Assembly: GCF_004337365.2 (NCBI RefSeq)
Contig: NZ_CP044016.1
Coordinates: 2,666,001 to 2,730,000 of the forward strand
Length of the DNA stretch: 64,000 nucleotides
DNA from: Rhizosphaericola mali
Lineage (GTDB): Bacteria > Bacteroidota > Bacteroidia > Chitinophagales > Chitinophagaceae
Direction of reading: 5' to 3'
Shown here: one piece after another, positions 17,376 to 27,408 of the stretch
Position numbering within the stretch: position 1 is the stretch's first letter
How the letters are laid out: each line of letters starts with the position of its first letter
Program-made: the position numbers and the translations under genes
Notes under the pieces: model-generated
Told to the model about the DNA's origin: nothing
The model's database searches: none
The model's input: only the letters and a program-made list of their open reading frames with translations

Positions 17376-17401
17376 TTGCAAATTATATTCATTTGCAAAT
17401 T
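17376..17401. repeat. Paired TTGCAAATT repeats in a divergent promoter region
   Basis: TTGCAAATT occurs at 17376-17384 and 17393-17401, 17 nt apart start to start; the second lies in the perfect palindrome ATTTGCAAAT. They sit between the divergent SDR and MBL-fold genes and might be an operator or chance in AT-rich DNA. Confidence 0.3.
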
Positions 17402-17424
17402 GAACTCTTTAAATTTTTATCAAA

Positions 17425-18168
17425 ATGAAAAAACTTAGTTTTCTATTTTCTAATTTGTGTATATGTATTCTACTATCCAATAGTTTATTTGCACAAAGTG
17501 CGTCACTTGATTTTAATAAAATTCATATTACCGCCATACAGCATGCGAGTTTTGAGATGCAGTACAAAGGTAAGACGATTTTAGTAGATCCAAGTTTTGA
17601 CAACAAGTCACCTGATTCCATAGTTGCACCAGACTATATCATATATACGGACATACACGAGGATCATTACAATGCGAAATTATTGCCAAAATTACCCATC
17701 AAAAAATCCACTATAATTATTGCGCCAGAGGCGGTAGCCAAACTAATTCCTACAAATTATCATGTAGAAATTTTGAAAAATGGCGATAGTAAAAAGGAAA
17801 ACTTTTTCACTATTAAAGCAATTCCAATGTATAATCTTACACCCGAAAGATTGAAGTTTCACAATAAAGGACGGGGAAATGGTTATGTTATTACTATAAA
17901 TAACAAAAACATTTACATTAGTGGAGATACCGAGGACATTCCAGAAATGCGTCAATTAAAAAATATCGACCTTGCATTTCTTTGTATGAATTTGCCTTAT
18001 ACTATGACAGTGGAACAAGCAGCTAGTGCGGTACATGATTTTCAACCTAAAATTGTAATTCCATTTCACTATAGAGGAGGAAATGGTTTCAGTGACATCA
18101 ACGAATTCAAAAGTTTAGTTGAAAAAGATACGCCAAAAACAAGAGTTGAATTTTTAAAATGGTACTAA
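17425..18168 (+). CDS. Exported MBL-fold metal-dependent hydrolase (UlaG-like)
   Basis: Residues 1-25 are a signal peptide (LFSNLCICILLSNSLFAQ). The rest is a beta-lactamase-fold domain of the UlaG/YtkL type: HASFEMQYKGKTILVDPSF, then the metal motif DIHEDHY, a GDTED strand, and a late His in PFHYRGGNG. The ligands are as expected for a two-metal site. The natural substrate is not evident. The gene is divergent from the SDR and is ended by a strong bidirectional terminator. Confidence 0.87.
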   Translation: MKKLSFLFSNLCICILLSNSLFAQSASLDFNKIHITAIQHASFEMQYKGKTILVDPSFDNKSPDSIVAPDYIIYTDIHEDHYNAKLLPKLPIKKSTIIIAPEAVAKLIPTNYHVEILKNGDSKKENFFTIKAIPMYNLTPERLKFHNKGRGNGYVITINNKNIYISGDTEDIPEMRQLKNIDLAFLCMNLPYTMTVEQAASAVHDFQPKIVIPFHYRGGNGFSDINEFKSLVEKDTPKTRVEFLKWY

Positions 18169-18206
18169 AAAGTAAAGCCTCGCAAAATTGCGAGGCTTTA
18201 CTTTTA
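18168..18206. terminator. Bidirectional terminator
   Basis: AAAGTAAAGCCTCGCAA and TTGCGAGGCTTTACTTT form a perfect stem of about 17 bp between convergent genes, with T-rich sequence on both sides. Confidence 0.85.
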
Positions 18207-18223
18207 TTTAAAATACGATCTCA

Positions 18224-18967
18224 TTACAATAAAATCGCAGATAAAATATAATCGGCAAATAAAATAGAAATACACGTTACTACCACGGCTTTAGTACTTG
18301 CACGACCAATTTCCAATGAACCGCCATTTACAGTAAATCCATAGTAAGAAGAAATACTTCCGACCAAAAATGCAAATACATAAGATTTGATCAACATGAA
18401 CCAAATATTAAATGTATTTAAATTTTGACGTAAACCAGCATCATAAATATTATTGGCTAATATACCCGCAGCCGCACCAGAAACGCGACCACCTAATATG
18501 CCAATTACACTAGATAGAGTAATCAAACATGGAATAATAGTTACAGCTGCTGCAACTTTTGGAAATACCAAATATGCAGAAGGATTGATACCCATAATTT
18601 CCAATGCATCAATTTGTTCACTAGAACGCATATTTCCTAATTCACTCGCAATTTTACTACCAACGACACCAGCAAGTACAATACTTAATACGGTAGGCGA
18701 TAATTCAAGTAAAATACTATCCCTTACAATTTGTGCGATCGTCTGTGCAGGCACCAGCGGACTTACTAGCTGATAAGCTGTTTGTACGGTCGTAACAGCA
18801 CCTAAGAAGAATGAAATAATAACAACTATTGAAATAGATCCCATCCCAATTTCTACACATTGATGCATATATTCCTTCCAATACATTTTTGTATTTTCTG
18901 GCTTACTTACCATCGATTTTAGTAAAAGTAAATAGCGACCAATCTGTGTCAGAAAATCTGTAAACAT
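18224..18967 (-). CDS. MlaE-family ABC transporter permease
   Basis: Inner membrane permease of the lipid-transport Mla type (247 aa). Typical features are an N-terminal amphipathic helix, five or six hydrophobic segments, and the conserved LELSPTVLSIVLAGVVGSKIASELGNMR-type region followed by EQIDALEIMGINP. It should retain outer membrane lipid asymmetry with an ATPase (MlaF) and an MCE protein (MlaD). Neither is adjacent: the gene starts after the malic enzyme gene on the same strand and ends at a terminator. Confidence 0.9.
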   Translation of the reverse strand: MFTDFLTQIGRYLLLLKSMVSKPENTKMYWKEYMHQCVEIGMGSISIVVIISFFLGAVTTVQTAYQLVSPLVPAQTIAQIVRDSILLELSPTVLSIVLAGVVGSKIASELGNMRSSEQIDALEIMGINPSAYLVFPKVAAAVTIIPCLITLSSVIGILGGRVSGAAAGILANNIYDAGLRQNLNTFNIWFMLIKSYVFAFLVGSISSYYGFTVNGGSLEIGRASTKAVVVTCISILFADYILSAILL

Positions 18968-19004
18968 GCAATTTTATTTCTATAATTAAATTTTTCTACC
19001 GTAC

Positions 19005-19052
19005 AAAGAAACACACAAAAAATTAATTTTTAATAATTATGTGTGCTTCTTT
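19005..19052 (-). terminator. Possible terminator after the malic enzyme gene
   Basis: On the minus strand AAAGAAGCACACA and TGTGTGTTTCTTT pair with one mismatch around an AT-rich loop. The T-tract is weak, so this may be a partial terminator. Confidence 0.4.
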
Positions 19053-19056
19053 ATGA

Positions 19057-21396
19057 CTAATGATGCACTTTCGCTTTCAATTTTGTCCAATATGGACTTG
19101 CTTGTATGGATTCATTCAACGTATTTTGTCCGCATTTAAATTGTGCATCCAACACCGCAATATTTGCTGTATTTATAATACTTCGTACATCACTTCCTAA
19201 TTGCAACACGTGTACTGGTTTTTTCATACCAACCAATATTGGTCCGATTAAATCAGCATCCCCTACTTTATTTAGTAAATTATATGCAGCATTTCCGGCA
19301 GTTAAATTAGGAAAAATCAAAGTATTCACTTCCTCTCCAACCAAACTACTAAAATCATAATTTTCCTTCAATACTTCTTGATCAAAAGGCAACCAAGCTT
19401 GCATTTCCCCATCAATAATTAATTCTGGATTTTTCTCTTTAACAAGAGCAGCAGCTTTTGACATTTTCCTCGCTTCTGGTGAATCTGTACTACCGAAATT
19501 ACTATGACTTATCATTGCAATTTTTGGGGTAATGTTGAAGCTCTTGATTTCCTTAGCAACCAACAAAGTGATTTCCGCCAATTCTTCTGCTGTTGGATCT
19601 AAATTGATAGTCGTATCAGCCATGAACAAAGGTCCTTTTTTGGTAATGACTATATACATTCCCGCAATTCTCTTCACTCCTTCTTCGGTTCCAATAATTG
19701 TCAATGCTGGCTTAATTGCAGACGCATACCTTTTAGTCAAACCAGAAATCATACTATCGGCATCTCCTTTTTCCACCATCATCGCACTGAAATGGTTGCG
19801 ATCGCGCATCAATTTCACACTTTCGTATTTATTAAAACCTTTTCTTTGACGTTTTTTGAAATATTCCATTCCGTATTCCAATCTCGTCTCTTCCATTTCG
19901 TCAGAAAGTGGATCAATAATTGGAAATTCGGAAATATCCAAACCAGCTTCTTCTGCTAAAGATTTGATTTTATCTATACGTCCTAATAATATTGGATAAC
20001 AAATACCTTCTTCGTAAGAAATGGTAGCAGCTTTCAATATTTTTAAATTGTCCGCTTCTGTAAATACGATACGTTTTGGATTCTTACGTGCTTTACTTCC
20101 AATAACGCGAATCAATTGATTATCAATACCTAAGCGTTTATTTAATTCAATTACATAAGCATCCCAATCGTAAATTGGAGATTTTGCCACACCACTCGCA
20201 ATCGCGGCTTTTGCCACAGCCGGAGCTACTGTGGACAATAATCGAGGATCAACGGGTTTTGGTAAAATATAGTTTTTTCCAAATACCAAATTCTTCTGAT
20301 CGTACGCCATCGTAACGATATCAGGAACTGGTGTTTTTGCTAGTTCAGCCAAAGCCATCGCAGCTGCACGCTTCATTTCTTCGTTAATCGCACTAGCACG
20401 CACATCCAATGCACCTCTAAAAATATATGGAAAACCTAATACATTATTTACTTGATTTGGATAATCCGTTCTTCCTGTGGCCATAATAATATCCGGACGA
20501 ACTTCCGTTGCTGCTTCATAAGAAATTTCAGGATCAGGATTTGCCATCGCAAATACAATTGGATTTGCAGGCATTGATTTGATCATTTCTTTGCTCACAA
20601 TATTTCCTGCACTCAATCCCAAAAATACATCTGCGGTTTCAAATGCTTTCGACAAAGTCATAGACGCATCATCGATGGCAAATTGTCCACGTAATGGATC
20701 TAAATCTCTACCTTTATGCAAAACACCGTCCACATCAAACATGGTAACGTTTTCCACTTTTGCACCGAGCGATAGATACATCTGAATACATGCCATTGCA
20801 GCAGCACCAGCGCCACTCACAACAAACTTAACTTCTTCAATTTTTTTATCTTGAATTTCTAAAGCATTGATTAACGCCGCAGCACTGATAATCGCCGTAC
20901 CGTGTTGATCATCATGCATAACAGGAATATTCAACTGCTCTTTCAAATGTTTTTCTATATAAAAACATTCGGGAGCTTTAATATCTTCCAAATTAATACC
21001 GCCAAATGTCGGTTCCAAAGCCTTGACAATTTGTACAAATTTTTCTGGATCCTTTTCAGCAATTTCAATGTCAAAAACGTCGATATCTGCAAATATTTTG
21101 AATAAAACGCCTTTACCTTCCATCACCGGCTTTCCTGCTTCTGGACCAATATCTCCCAAGCCCAAAACCGCAGTTCCATTACTGATTACCGCAACTAAAT
21201 TACCTTTTGCTGTATATTTATATACATCTTCTACATTGTTCGCTATTTCACGACAAGGTGCCGCCACGCCTGGGCTGTACGCCAAAGAAAGATCTCTTTG
21301 ACTTTTAGCTGATTTTGTTGTAACAACTTCTATTTTTCCAGGTCTTCCAGAAGCATGATATTCTAATGCTTGTTCCTTTAGCAAGTTATTTGCCAT
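19057..21396 (-). CDS. maeB: NADP-dependent malic enzyme with phosphotransacetylase-like domain
   Basis: Oxidatively decarboxylates malate to pyruvate, giving NADPH. Residues 1 to about 420 are the malic enzyme ([52 protein letters not shown]). From about residue 430 comes a phosphotransacetylase-like domain ([17 protein letters not shown]), which in MaeB enzymes is regulatory and not catalytic. The length of 779 aa is normal for this fusion. Confidence 0.95.
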   Translation of the reverse strand: MANNLLKEQALEYHASGRPGKIEVVTTKSAKSQRDLSLAYSPGVAAPCREIANNVEDVYKYTAKGNLVAVISNGTAVLGLGDIGPEAGKPVMEGKGVLFKIFADIDVFDIEIAEKDPEKFVQIVKALEPTFGGINLEDIKAPECFYIEKHLKEQLNIPVMHDDQHGTAIISAAALINALEIQDKKIEEVKFVVSGAGAAAMACIQMYLSLGAKVENVTMFDVDGVLHKGRDLDPLRGQFAIDDASMTLSKAFETADVFLGLSAGNIVSKEMIKSMPANPIVFAMANPDPEISYEAATEVRPDIIMATGRTDYPNQVNNVLGFPYIFRGALDVRASAINEEMKRAAAMALAELAKTPVPDIVTMAYDQKNLVFGKNYILPKPVDPRLLSTVAPAVAKAAIASGVAKSPIYDWDAYVIELNKRLGIDNQLIRVIGSKARKNPKRIVFTEADNLKILKAATISYEEGICYPILLGRIDKIKSLAEEAGLDISEFPIIDPLSDEMEETRLEYGMEYFKKRQRKGFNKYESVKLMRDRNHFSAMMVEKGDADSMISGLTKRYASAIKPALTIIGTEEGVKRIAGMYIVITKKGPLFMADTTINLDPTAEELAEITLLVAKEIKSFNITPKIAMISHSNFGSTDSPEARKMSKAAALVKEKNPELIIDGEMQAWLPFDQEVLKENYDFSSLVGEEVNTLIFPNLTAGNAAYNLLNKVGDADLIGPILVGMKKPVHVLQLGSDVRSIINTANIAVLDAQFKCGQNTLNESIQASPYWTKLKAKVHH

Positions 21397-21442
21397 AAAT
21401 GTTTAATTTAATATCGTTAGAACTTAAAAATTGTGGTGCAAT

Positions 21443-22624
21443 TTAAGCTTTTGCATTTATTCCCAAATAAGTCATCAATCCAATGCCTATCTCAATTGCT
21501 CGCTCATCTACCATAAAATTAGGAGTGTGAACATTATTAATATATCCTAAGGTTTCATTTCTTACCCCTAATCGGTAAAAACAACCTGGTATTTTTTGCG
21601 TATAGTAACCAAAATCTTCCGCTCCCATCCTCAATTCCGTTTCTTCTACATTTCTTTGATCCAAATATTCCTTTGCTAAATTTTGACCTTCTTCGGTCAA
21701 TGCATCATTATTATCCACAGTTGGATAACCAACATCTACCAATGTATCTATTTCCGCCCCAGTTGCCGCGGCAATACCAGCTGCTTCTTTTTTGATCAAT
21801 TCGTGTGCATGGTAACGCCAAGTTTCATCCATTGCACGAAAAGTTCCTTTTAATTTCACTTCACTTGGAATAACATTCGTAGAGTGACCACCTTGCATAC
21901 TACAAATAGATAAAACAGATGGACTAAATGGATTGCGATTACGGCTAATAATTTTTTGCAAACTTGTAATTAATTCAGCTGCAACTAATATCGTATCAAC
22001 AGTTAAATTAGGTTGAGCAGCATGCCCACCTTTTCCTTTTATAGTAAAATATAATTCGTCCGCACTTGCCATTACTTTTCCCTTTCGAAAACTGACCTTT
22101 CCGACTTCTAATAAGGGATGTACATGGAGACCAAAAATTCCAGCGGGTGTCGGATTTTCCAAAATACCTTCTTTAATCATCAAACTCGCACCCCCTGGAT
22201 TTTTTTCTTCTCCAGGTTGAAATATCAGTTTAATAGTTCCATCCCATTGCTCTTTTAATTCATTCAAAATCTTAGCTGCACCGAGCAAACAAGTTGTATG
22301 CACGTCATGGCCACAAGCATGCATCACGCCTTCATTTTGTGATTTAAAATCGATATTATTTTCTTCTAAAATAGGCAATGCGTCCATATCGGCACGCAAA
22401 GCGATAATTCTTGAGGTTGGATTATTTCCTTCAATAAGACCGACTACTCCCGTCTCAGCAATTACTTTGAATGGAATATTCCATTCATTTAGTTTAGTTT
22501 GAACAAACAAAGAAGTATTATATTCTTGATAACTTAATTCAGGATTTTGGTGTAAATATCTTCTTATTCCTACAAATTCTTCAAAATACGCTTTTGCTTT
22601 TGCTTTAATTATTTCAGACAGCAT
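21443..22624 (-). CDS. M20-family amidohydrolase
   Basis: Zinc- or manganese-dependent amidohydrolase of 393 aa, in the subgroup with hippurate hydrolase, N-acyl amino acid deacylase and IAA-amino acid hydrolase. Metal ligands are in MHACGHDVHT (Cys and His), FQPGEEKNPGG (Glu-Glu), and the late RMGAEDFGYY. The dimerisation lid domain lies at about residues 185-300. There is no signal peptide, so it should be cytoplasmic. The exact acyl substrate cannot be told. Confidence 0.9.
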   Translation of the reverse strand: MLSEIIKAKAKAYFEEFVGIRRYLHQNPELSYQEYNTSLFVQTKLNEWNIPFKVIAETGVVGLIEGNNPTSRIIALRADMDALPILEENNIDFKSQNEGVMHACGHDVHTTCLLGAAKILNELKEQWDGTIKLIFQPGEEKNPGGASLMIKEGILENPTPAGIFGLHVHPLLEVGKVSFRKGKVMASADELYFTIKGKGGHAAQPNLTVDTILVAAELITSLQKIISRNRNPFSPSVLSICSMQGGHSTNVIPSEVKLKGTFRAMDETWRYHAHELIKKEAAGIAAATGAEIDTLVDVGYPTVDNNDALTEEGQNLAKEYLDQRNVEETELRMGAEDFGYYTQKIPGCFYRLGVRNETLGYINNVHTPNFMVDERAIEIGIGLMTYLGINAKA

Positions 22625-22761
22625 GATTTATCTTTCAATTATTGCGGTAAAGATAGGAGAATTTAAATTGATCATTTTCTTATCTAAACAACGATATACG
22701 ACCTCTAATAATTGAACAAAAATACATACGTATCAAAAAATACAATTGCAAAAAGTATTTT

Positions 22762-22796
22762 AAATACAAAAGCGGATAAAATCCGCTTTTGTATTT
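22762..22796 (-). terminator. Intrinsic terminator overlapping the aldolase stop codon
   Basis: AAATACAAAAGCGGAT and ATCCGCTTTTGTATTT form a 16-bp perfect stem with a 3-nt loop; T-rich sequence follows on the minus strand. The stop codon of the gene ending at 22795 is at its base. Confidence 0.85.
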
Positions 22797-23829
22797 AGAG
22801 TTTCTCTATATCTGAAATCAATTCATCAACCGATTCTTCTTTTGTAGCCCAACAGGTAATCAATCGAATAGCAGATTCTTTTGCATTGATATTTTTCCAA
22901 GTATAAAACGCATATTTTTCATGCAATTTTTGAATGCAATCATTGGGCAAAATAGGGAATAATTGATTGGTATTAGATTCAGTAAGAAAATGAAAACCTT
23001 TTTTGCGAATAGCGTCGCTGATTTTCTTCGCCATTTTGTTGGCGTGCTTTGCCAATTCAAAATACAAATTATCCTTAAACAATTCCACAAACTGAATACC
23101 CAACAATCTACCTTTTGCAAGCACAGCGCCTTTTTGTTTCATATTCATTGCAAATCCAGCTTCCAATGACTTATCAGAAATTACCACGGCTTCACCTATT
23201 AAAGCACCGGCTTTCGTAGCTCCTATATAAAAGATATCGACTAATTGACCCATATCTTTTAATGTTACATCATTACCTTCTGCAGTCAATGCAGATGCCA
23301 ACCTTGCTCCATCTACGAATAGAAACATATTCTTCTCGTGACAATATTCAGATAAGGCTTTCAATTCGGCTTTGGTATAAATTGCTCCCAATTCGGTAGA
23401 ATTGGAAATATACAACAAACGTGGAGACATAAACAAAGGATGATCAGACTGAGCATCAAAATATTGATGTAAATCCGTTAATCGAATCTTACCATCTACT
23501 TGTGTTGGCAACGTAACCACTTTGTGTCCCGTAGCTTCAATAGCTCCCGCTTCACTGCCTACGATATGACCCGTTTCTGCAGCAATTACATATTCATACG
23601 ATTTTAATATAGAGGAAATAACTGTAAGATTTGTCTGAGTACCAATGGGCATGAAATAAACACCAACTTCCGACTTACCAACAGCATCGCGAAGCATTTC
23701 CACAGCTTTTAAACTAAATGAATCATTGCCATAACCTTCCTCTTGAATTAAATTCGAATCAATTAATGCCTGTAAAATAGCAGGATGGCATCCTTCGCTA
23801 TAATCATTTTTAAAACTGTGTAGCTGCAT
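22795..23829 (-). CDS. Threonine aldolase family PLP enzyme
   Basis: Beta-eliminating lyase family, expected to split L-(allo)threonine to glycine and acetaldehyde. PLP-dependent fold type I; the cofactor Lys is in FYIGATKAGALIGEAV, and the N-terminal FKNDYSEGCHP matches the family. Length from this start is 344 aa. An in-frame ATG lies at 23859, but a -7 element at 23857-23864 would put the transcript start after it, so MQLHSFKND at 23829 is preferred. Related enzymes accept other beta-hydroxy amino acids. Confidence 0.88.
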   Translation of the reverse strand: MQLHSFKNDYSEGCHPAILQALIDSNLIQEEGYGNDSFSLKAVEMLRDAVGKSEVGVYFMPIGTQTNLTVISSILKSYEYVIAAETGHIVGSEAGAIEATGHKVVTLPTQVDGKIRLTDLHQYFDAQSDHPLFMSPRLLYISNSTELGAIYTKAELKALSEYCHEKNMFLFVDGARLASALTAEGNDVTLKDMGQLVDIFYIGATKAGALIGEAVVISDKSLEAGFAMNMKQKGAVLAKGRLLGIQFVELFKDNLYFELAKHANKMAKKISDAIRKKGFHFLTESNTNQLFPILPNDCIQKLHEKYAFYTWKNINAKESAIRLITCWATKEESVDELISDIEKL

Positions 23830-23856
23830 TTGAAAAATCTGTCTTTTTTTGGGAAA

Positions 23857-23864
23857 CAAAAGTA
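23857..23864 (-). promoter_or_regulatory. Putative -7 element for the threonine aldolase gene
   Basis: Minus-strand TACTTTTG fits TAnnTTTG, 27 nt before the preferred start. The -33 region is weak. Confidence 0.4.
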
Positions 23865-23941
23865 GTTAATTGCTATTCAAAAAACGCAATAAAAGCCCAT
23901 TACACAAACGTTTTAACTTGTTAATGTTTCAATTAACAAAA

Positions 23942-24601
23942 TTAGTTTTGTTCGTTAACAATCTTCACACTTGCGCTACAGCCCAATCTAGTCGCCCCTG
24001 CAGCGATCAAAGCTTGAGCAAATGCCAAATCTCTAATACCACCAGATGCTTTTATTTGAATGTTCTCTGGTAAGTTTTTACGCATTAACTCCACGGCATG
24101 CATAGTAGCACCTACTTCTGCATAACCAGTAGATGTTTTCATAAAATCAACATTTGCTGGTGTATATAAAGTACAGCATTTTATAATTTCTTCGTCAGTT
24201 AATATGCCACTTTCTATAATAATTTTTACTGCTTTTCTTTTAGATTGAATCAATGGAGCTAAATGATTGATTTCATTTGCCAAATATTCCCAATCATTAT
24301 TTTTCAGGGCAATTAAATTAATAACAATATCCAATTCGTCCGCCCCATCTACCATTGCCAACACCGTTTCAGCAACTTTAGCCTCAATAGCGCTATATCC
24401 AAATGGGAAACCAATGACTGTGGCCACTTTCACCTCAGAATCTTTAGTTAATTCTTTCGCTTTTTTTACAAAGTTTGGAGGCACACAAACTGCCGCAAAA
24501 TTGTACTGCATTGCTTCAGCACATAATTGCTCTATCTCCTTAACAAGAGTTGTCGGTTTTAATATTGTATGATCGATGTAATGATTTACTAATTGTGCCA
24601 T
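23942..24601 (-). CDS. deoC: Deoxyribose-phosphate aldolase
   Basis: Class I aldolase splitting 2-deoxyribose 5-phosphate into glyceraldehyde 3-phosphate and acetaldehyde. The Schiff-base Lys is in DFMKTSTGY, the second conserved Lys in IKASGGIRD, and the N-terminal DHTILKP motif is present. The length of 219 aa is normal. It has its own promoter and is divergent from the MFS transporter, with no other nucleoside catabolism genes next to it. Confidence 0.95.
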   Translation of the reverse strand: MAQLVNHYIDHTILKPTTLVKEIEQLCAEAMQYNFAAVCVPPNFVKKAKELTKDSEVKVATVIGFPFGYSAIEAKVAETVLAMVDGADELDIVINLIALKNNDWEYLANEINHLAPLIQSKRKAVKIIIESGILTDEEIIKCCTLYTPANVDFMKTSTGYAEVGATMHAVELMRKNLPENIQIKASGGIRDLAFAQALIAAGATRLGCSASVKIVNEQN

Positions 24602-24622
24602 ATTTCAATAATTTAAGAAGCG

Positions 24623-24630
24623 CAAATATA
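24623..24630 (-). promoter_or_regulatory. Putative -7 element for deoC
   Basis: Minus-strand TATATTTG fits TAnnTTTG, 21 nt before the deoC ATG. Confidence 0.5.
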
Positions 24631-24692
24631 ACTACCTTTTTTACAATCGAAATTTAACAGGGCAATACAGTACAAATTTGCGCTAATTGCTA

Positions 24693-24700
24693 TAACTTTG
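24693..24700 (+). promoter_or_regulatory. Putative -7 element for the MFS gene
   Basis: TAACTTTG followed by C fits TAnnTTTG, 24 nt before the MFS start codon; divergent from the deoC element 62 nt away. Confidence 0.5.
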
Positions 24701-24724
24701 CGGGCTTTTTTATAAAAAATAATC

Positions 24725-25924
24725 ATGTCATCCATTAGCGTACAACAGAAATCCAATCAAATCAAATTGACCATAGCAGGATTCGTCTTGCTTACATTTA
24801 TTGGCTATTTCTGTATCGGGTTACCTCTTGCAGTCCTTCCCGTTTATATTCACAAAGATCTTGGTTATAGTGAAATAGTTGCTGGCGTTGTCATTAGTTT
24901 ACAATATGCAACCACATTCCTAACTCGAGGGTACGCAGGAAATATGGTGGACAAAAAAGGTCCAAAACCAGCAGTTATAATTAGTATGATTTGTTTTATA
25001 CTTAGTGGTATTTTACTGTATATCTCATTTCACACGAGAAGTCATGCAGCATTGAGTCTTACACTATTAGTAATTACAAGACTAATTACAGGATGTGCAG
25101 AAGGAATGGTTGGAGCAAGCCCTATTAATTGGGCGATGTTGGTTGTTGGAAAAGAACATACTGCTACTGCGATTTCGTACAATGGTATTGCTAGTTATGG
25201 AGCCTTAGCTGTCGGTGCACCACTGGGTGTAATTATCAATAAACATTTTACAATTGGAGGTATCGGCTTTTCCATAGTTATTGCAGCATTACTTGGTTTA
25301 ATTTATGGAAGCAGAAAAAAAGCAGTAAAAGGTAGCTTTCAAAAAAGTGAAAACAAATCTTTTGGAAAAGTTTTGAAAATCGTCGCTCCCTATGGTATCT
25401 GTCTGGGTTTAGCTGGTTTAGGATTTGGAGCTATTTCTAATTTCATTACACTTTACTTTGATTATTTCCATTGGAACGATGCAGCTCTTTGTTTAACAAT
25501 ATTCAGCACCTTATTTATAGTTGGTCGTTTAATTTTTGGTAATTCAATAAATAAGCACGGCGGCCTTATAGTCTCTTTATTTTGTTTAGCAATTGAAACT
25601 ATAGGACTATTTATACTTTGGATAGCACACATTCCTAATATTGCACTGATTGGAGCTGGTATAACTGGATTAGGTTTTTCCTTAGTATTCCCTGCACTAG
25701 GTGTCGTCGCGGTAAACAAAGTTTCAGATTCGAACAAAGGCGCAGCACTCGCTGGCTATGGCTTATTTATAGATATATCACTAGGATTAACAGGACCTCT
25801 TTCAGGCAGTGTAATCAAATTTGGGGGAATGCATAGTTTATTTTCCTTTTCTTCCGTGATGGTTGGCATTGGTTTATTATTATGTTTTTATTTAAGAAAA
25901 ACGGAAACTAAAAACCAACTATAA
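24725..25924 (+). CDS. MFS transporter, YhhS-like
   Basis: Twelve-segment major facilitator protein of 399 aa. The cytoplasmic loop motif A is GNMVDKKGPKPAV. The N-terminal half (IGLPLAVLPVYIHKDLGYS; GVVISLQYATTFLTRGYAG) is close in pattern to E. coli YhhS/YfcJ, for which drug or sugar efflux has been suggested. The substrate here is unknown. The stop codon lies inside a terminator hairpin. Confidence 0.88.
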   Translation: MSSISVQQKSNQIKLTIAGFVLLTFIGYFCIGLPLAVLPVYIHKDLGYSEIVAGVVISLQYATTFLTRGYAGNMVDKKGPKPAVIISMICFILSGILLYISFHTRSHAALSLTLLVITRLITGCAEGMVGASPINWAMLVVGKEHTATAISYNGIASYGALAVGAPLGVIINKHFTIGGIGFSIVIAALLGLIYGSRKKAVKGSFQKSENKSFGKVLKIVAPYGICLGLAGLGFGAISNFITLYFDYFHWNDAALCLTIFSTLFIVGRLIFGNSINKHGGLIVSLFCLAIETIGLFILWIAHIPNIALIGAGITGLGFSLVFPALGVVAVNKVSDSNKGAALAGYGLFIDISLGLTGPLSGSVIKFGGMHSLFSFSSVMVGIGLLLCFYLRKTETKNQL

Positions 25925-25945
25925 AGTTAGAGTATAGTTGGTTTA
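25912..25945 (+). terminator. Terminator at the end of the MFS gene
   Basis: AAACCAACTATA and TATAGTTGGTTTA form a 12-bp stem that includes the MFS stop codon; the U-tract is short on both strands. Confidence 0.55.
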
Positions 25946-25966
25946 TAAATTAGAATAAATTGTTTG

Positions 25967-26818
25967 TTATTTATAAGCTTTAAATTCTTGTCTTGCTTCT
26001 CCAAGCCCATCAATTCCGTATTCAATCACATCGCCATCTCTCAAAAATCGTTGAGGATTCATTCCCATCCCTACGCCGGCAGGAGAACCTGTAGAAATAA
26101 TATCGCCAGGATTTAAAGACATAAACTGACTGATATAAGCGATTAATTTAGGAATTTTGTAAATAAAATCTTGTGTAGTTCCATCTTGTACTAATGTTCC
26201 ATTTAATTTCAACCAAACTTTCAAATTATTAGAATCTGGAATTTCATCTTTAGAAACTAAATAAGGTCCTATAGGAGCGAAAGTATCACAGCCTTTACCT
26301 TTATCCCAAGTACCACCGCGCTCTGTCTGAAATCCACGTTCACTTATATCATTATGCAAAACATATCCCCAGATATAATCTTCCGCATCTTCTTCAGTTA
26401 CATAATTGGCTTTTTTGCCAATTACCACAGCTAATTCTGTTTCCCAATCCGTTTTATGAGAATCTTTTGGGATAGTCACTCCATCAAAAGGACCTGTCAA
26501 AGAAGAAATTGCTTTCAGAAATAATATCGGTTCATTTTCTTGCTTCAAACCGGTTTCTTTCACGTGATCGGCATAATTCAAACCTACGCAAACAATCTTA
26601 GCTGGATCTGCACATGGAACTCCAATTCTTACATTATCATCAATTTCTTTTAATGTGGATTTATTTTCAGCTATAAATTTCTCCAATCTTTCTTTACCAC
26701 CATTGGAAAGAAATTTTTTGTCAAATTCTTCACCAAAAGTAGAGACATCATATTTCTTTCCATCAATCAACACACCTGCTTTTTCCTCACCAATATTTCC
26801 AAATCTGAATAATTTCAT
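25967..26818 (-). CDS. Fumarylacetoacetate hydrolase family protein
   Basis: FAH-fold enzyme of 283 aa. The N-terminal lid (MKLFRFGNIGEEKAGV) and catalytic core with VCVGLNYADHVKETG, the metal-binding Glu pair in DWETELAVVIGKKA, and STGSPAGVGMG are present. This subgroup includes 2,4-diketo-3-deoxy-L-rhamnonate/fuconate hydrolases and acylpyruvases; the specific substrate is open. The periplasmic thioredoxin gene ends only 9 nt upstream on the same strand, so the two may be cotranscribed. Confidence 0.87.
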   Translation of the reverse strand: MKLFRFGNIGEEKAGVLIDGKKYDVSTFGEEFDKKFLSNGGKERLEKFIAENKSTLKEIDDNVRIGVPCADPAKIVCVGLNYADHVKETGLKQENEPILFLKAISSLTGPFDGVTIPKDSHKTDWETELAVVIGKKANYVTEEDAEDYIWGYVLHNDISERGFQTERGGTWDKGKGCDTFAPIGPYLVSKDEIPDSNNLKVWLKLNGTLVQDGTTQDFIYKIPKLIAYISQFMSLNPGDIISTGSPAGVGMGMNPQRFLRDGDVIEYGIDGLGEARQEFKAYK

Positions 26819-26827
26819 ATTTCTTTT

Positions 26828-27253
26828 TTATTTTAAAAATTCTCTAATATTTTTCATGGATTGTAATCCTGGAAGTACACGCAACAATTTTCCATTTTCA
26901 AATAATAACAAAACGGGAATCATTTGAATATTTAAGGATTTTGTCAGCGTCTCCGCATGATCTACGTTGATATTTTTTATGTATAATTTATCTTGATATT
27001 CTTTGACAACTTTGTGCATTCGAGGTTTCATTTGCAGACAAGGCATACACCAATTAGCTCCAAATTCTACTAAAACACGAGAGTGATTTTGCACTAATGT
27101 ATCCAAATCTTCCATGGTAAATTCTTCCTCTTGATGTGCTAAATTTTGCCATGCAAATAAAGTAGTATCGGTATTTATTGCGTATTTTTTTTCTGCGAAA
27201 ACATTTGTGATCGCGGTGCAAAATAGGATTAGAAAAAAAAGTCTACGCATCAA
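26828..27253 (-). CDS. Exported thioredoxin-fold protein
   Basis: A 141-aa protein with a signal peptide (residues 1-20, FFLILFCTAITNVFAE) and a thioredoxin domain carrying the redox pair in NWCMPC and the cis-Pro in IQMIPVLLLF. It should work in the periplasm in disulfide reduction or exchange. No partner (DsbD/CcdA-like) is next to it. Confidence 0.88.
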   Translation of the reverse strand: MMRRLFFLILFCTAITNVFAEKKYAINTDTTLFAWQNLAHQEEEFTMEDLDTLVQNHSRVLVEFGANWCMPCLQMKPRMHKVVKEYQDKLYIKNINVDHAETLTKSLNIQMIPVLLLFENGKLLRVLPGLQSMKNIREFLK

Positions 27254-27408
27254 ATATTTGCAATTTTATACCGTGCGAAGGTAAATCACGCACTTTATCT
27301 TTTACACTAAATTATTTTAACCTATGTTAAAATTTATAAACATTTGATTATCAATATAAAAAAATCGCACTTTATTTTTCCATAGATTCAATTTATCTTG
27401 CAACTTAT

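Noticed and set aside
21711-21719. TTATCCACA inside the M20 amidohydrolase gene
   Set aside because: It lies in well-conserved coding sequence and is likely chance.
23918-23939. Short inverted repeat TTGTTAAT / ATTAACAA after deoC as a terminator
   Set aside because: The stem is AT-only and lacks a following U-tract on the deoC strand.
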